From positions 27,458,138-27,522,137 of the forward strand of contig CM064485.1 in NCBI GenBank assembly GCA_032716605.1: 64,000 nt of DNA. Direction: 5' to 3'. Position 1 is the first letter of the stretch, and each line of letters starts with the position of its first letter. Positions 63,231-64,000 of the stretch are shown in pieces. A program made the translations under genes and the position numbers. This DNA comes from Paralithodes platypus. Lineage: Eukaryota; Arthropoda; Malacostraca; Decapoda; Lithodidae. Below the pieces are notes generated by a model. It saw only the letters and a list, made by a program, of their open reading frames with translations. It ran no database searches and was not told the origin of the DNA.

Positions 63231-64000
63231 GGCCCCTCCATCATTCACGATATGCCTATTAAGTAATAGCTCTCTTTCGAACACCCGCGGTCAGCCTGTT
63301 TGAAACACCCGCCACAGGGGAAAGAGTGCCAACATCATAAGTGCAACGCTCATTCTTTTATGGAATCGTCTTTATGATTGGGTACTCACTACGAAAACAA
63401 ATTGTAAAAAATAAAAAAGAAAAATTAACTTAAGAATTGTTATAATAAAGCTTTCCAACTCGTGGATGTCTTTTGTGAATTCTATCCGAGACGCTGAACC
63501 AGGCAACGCCATTCCTCCTTCCTTCCCCTGTGGCCGTCCCGACAAGGTGTACCTAACCTGTCCTCCGCTTTCATTCGACATTCGTTCACCTCTAGTGAGT
63601 CTTCTGCTCATTTGTACCAGTACGGTCGGCCGCATTGGTACGTCCACAGGAAGTGTTAAAATAGGGTACCGGTAATTGTGTGTAGGCGCCCACTCGGTCC
63701 GCCTCGGACGCTCGCGCCATGTGTATTTGTTTTTGTTTCTGCACCTTAGCTTTTGCTATAACCTAGTTATTTAGGAGGCTATATATTCACAGAACTATGT
63801 TACTAGCTATCCTTATGATGGAGTAGCATTTTGTGCTTTAAGAGCAGTCGGGCTGGTATAAGATTTATCCCACGTGGTTGGGGAACTTTCCAGAAGCAGA
63901 GTCTGTTTTTTTCCCCTTTTGGCTTGGGGCGCCTCGCGTGCTGCTGCTGCTGTGTCTTCTTGGGAGGTAATGGTGTATTATTCGTCAAAATATCTACCTA
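63231..64000. other. Intergenic sequence, nothing recognised
   Basis: No convincing gene. Short frames around 63372-63675 contain no known motif. A run of GCTGCTGCTG near 63940 is the only simple repeat. Confidence 0.4.

Overview
The window reads as non-coding-rich eukaryotic DNA, most probably from a decapod crustacean. The grounds are repeated TTAGG-type (arthropod telomere) motifs, two BEL/Pao LTR retrotransposons with 5-bp target duplications, several non-LTR retrotransposon families, tRNA-derived SINEs, many short inverted-repeat transposons and long microsatellites. There is no operon structure, ribosome binding site or other bacterial feature. The decapod assignment is an inference from the style of the LINE proteins and repeats; it was not checked against a database.

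Only one host gene segment is well supported: the last coding exon of a TRPA-type ion channel (26637-27371, + strand), carrying the last membrane helices, the pore and a C-terminal coiled coil. A decayed copy of its tail lies at 36312-36490. A weak candidate for a second host exon is at 43003-43143 (- strand). Nearly everything else is mobile or repetitive DNA.

Layout. 1-9400: two head-to-tail LINE-A copies on the - strand, the second split by a 3.4-kb hAT-like composite insertion (3249-6611), followed by a CR1-like LINE end, an RTE-like endonuclease/RT fragment and a SINE. 9401-12447: unassigned DNA with one unassigned ORF. 12448-13255: a young 5'-truncated RTE insertion with an 11-bp target duplication. 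13621-14914: SINEs and a MITE. 14915-24695: a decayed BEL/Pao element (BEL-1) inserted into a SINE-A copy. Its two LTRs carry four different TTAA-flanked MITEs, its pol carries a palindromic element with a telomere-like core, and an SGNH-hydrolase-like ORF lies between its 5' LTR and gag. 25507-28443: a MITE, a 190-bp foldback element, the TRPA exon and a full-length SINE-A. 28729-36061: a second, nearly intact BEL/Pao (BEL-2). 36312-41400: TRPA relic, LINE-B relic, a 1.58-kb palindrome and minisatellites. 42000-46290: MITEs, a candidate exon, a striking hairpin, a SINE and LINE relics. 46292-48790: the longest LINE-B copy. 48898-51446: foldbacks, SINE-A and MITEs. 51842-54090: a SINE with 27-bp flanking repeats, and a tandem array of retroposon tail units separated by TA microsatellites. 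54980-60493: TTAA MITEs and a 2.6-kb nested palindrome. 60687-61340: a 44-bp minisatellite. 61390-64000: MITE arms, an RTE fragment and anonymous sequence.

Most informative structures: three unrelated inverted-repeat elements share a TTAGG-like core, and two of these families (three copies) have 9-bp target duplications. The two BEL-1 LTRs differ in length only because of TTAA-targeted insertions, two sets of which used the same TTAA. LINE-A and SINE-A share a 3' tail that ends in an AAC repeat.
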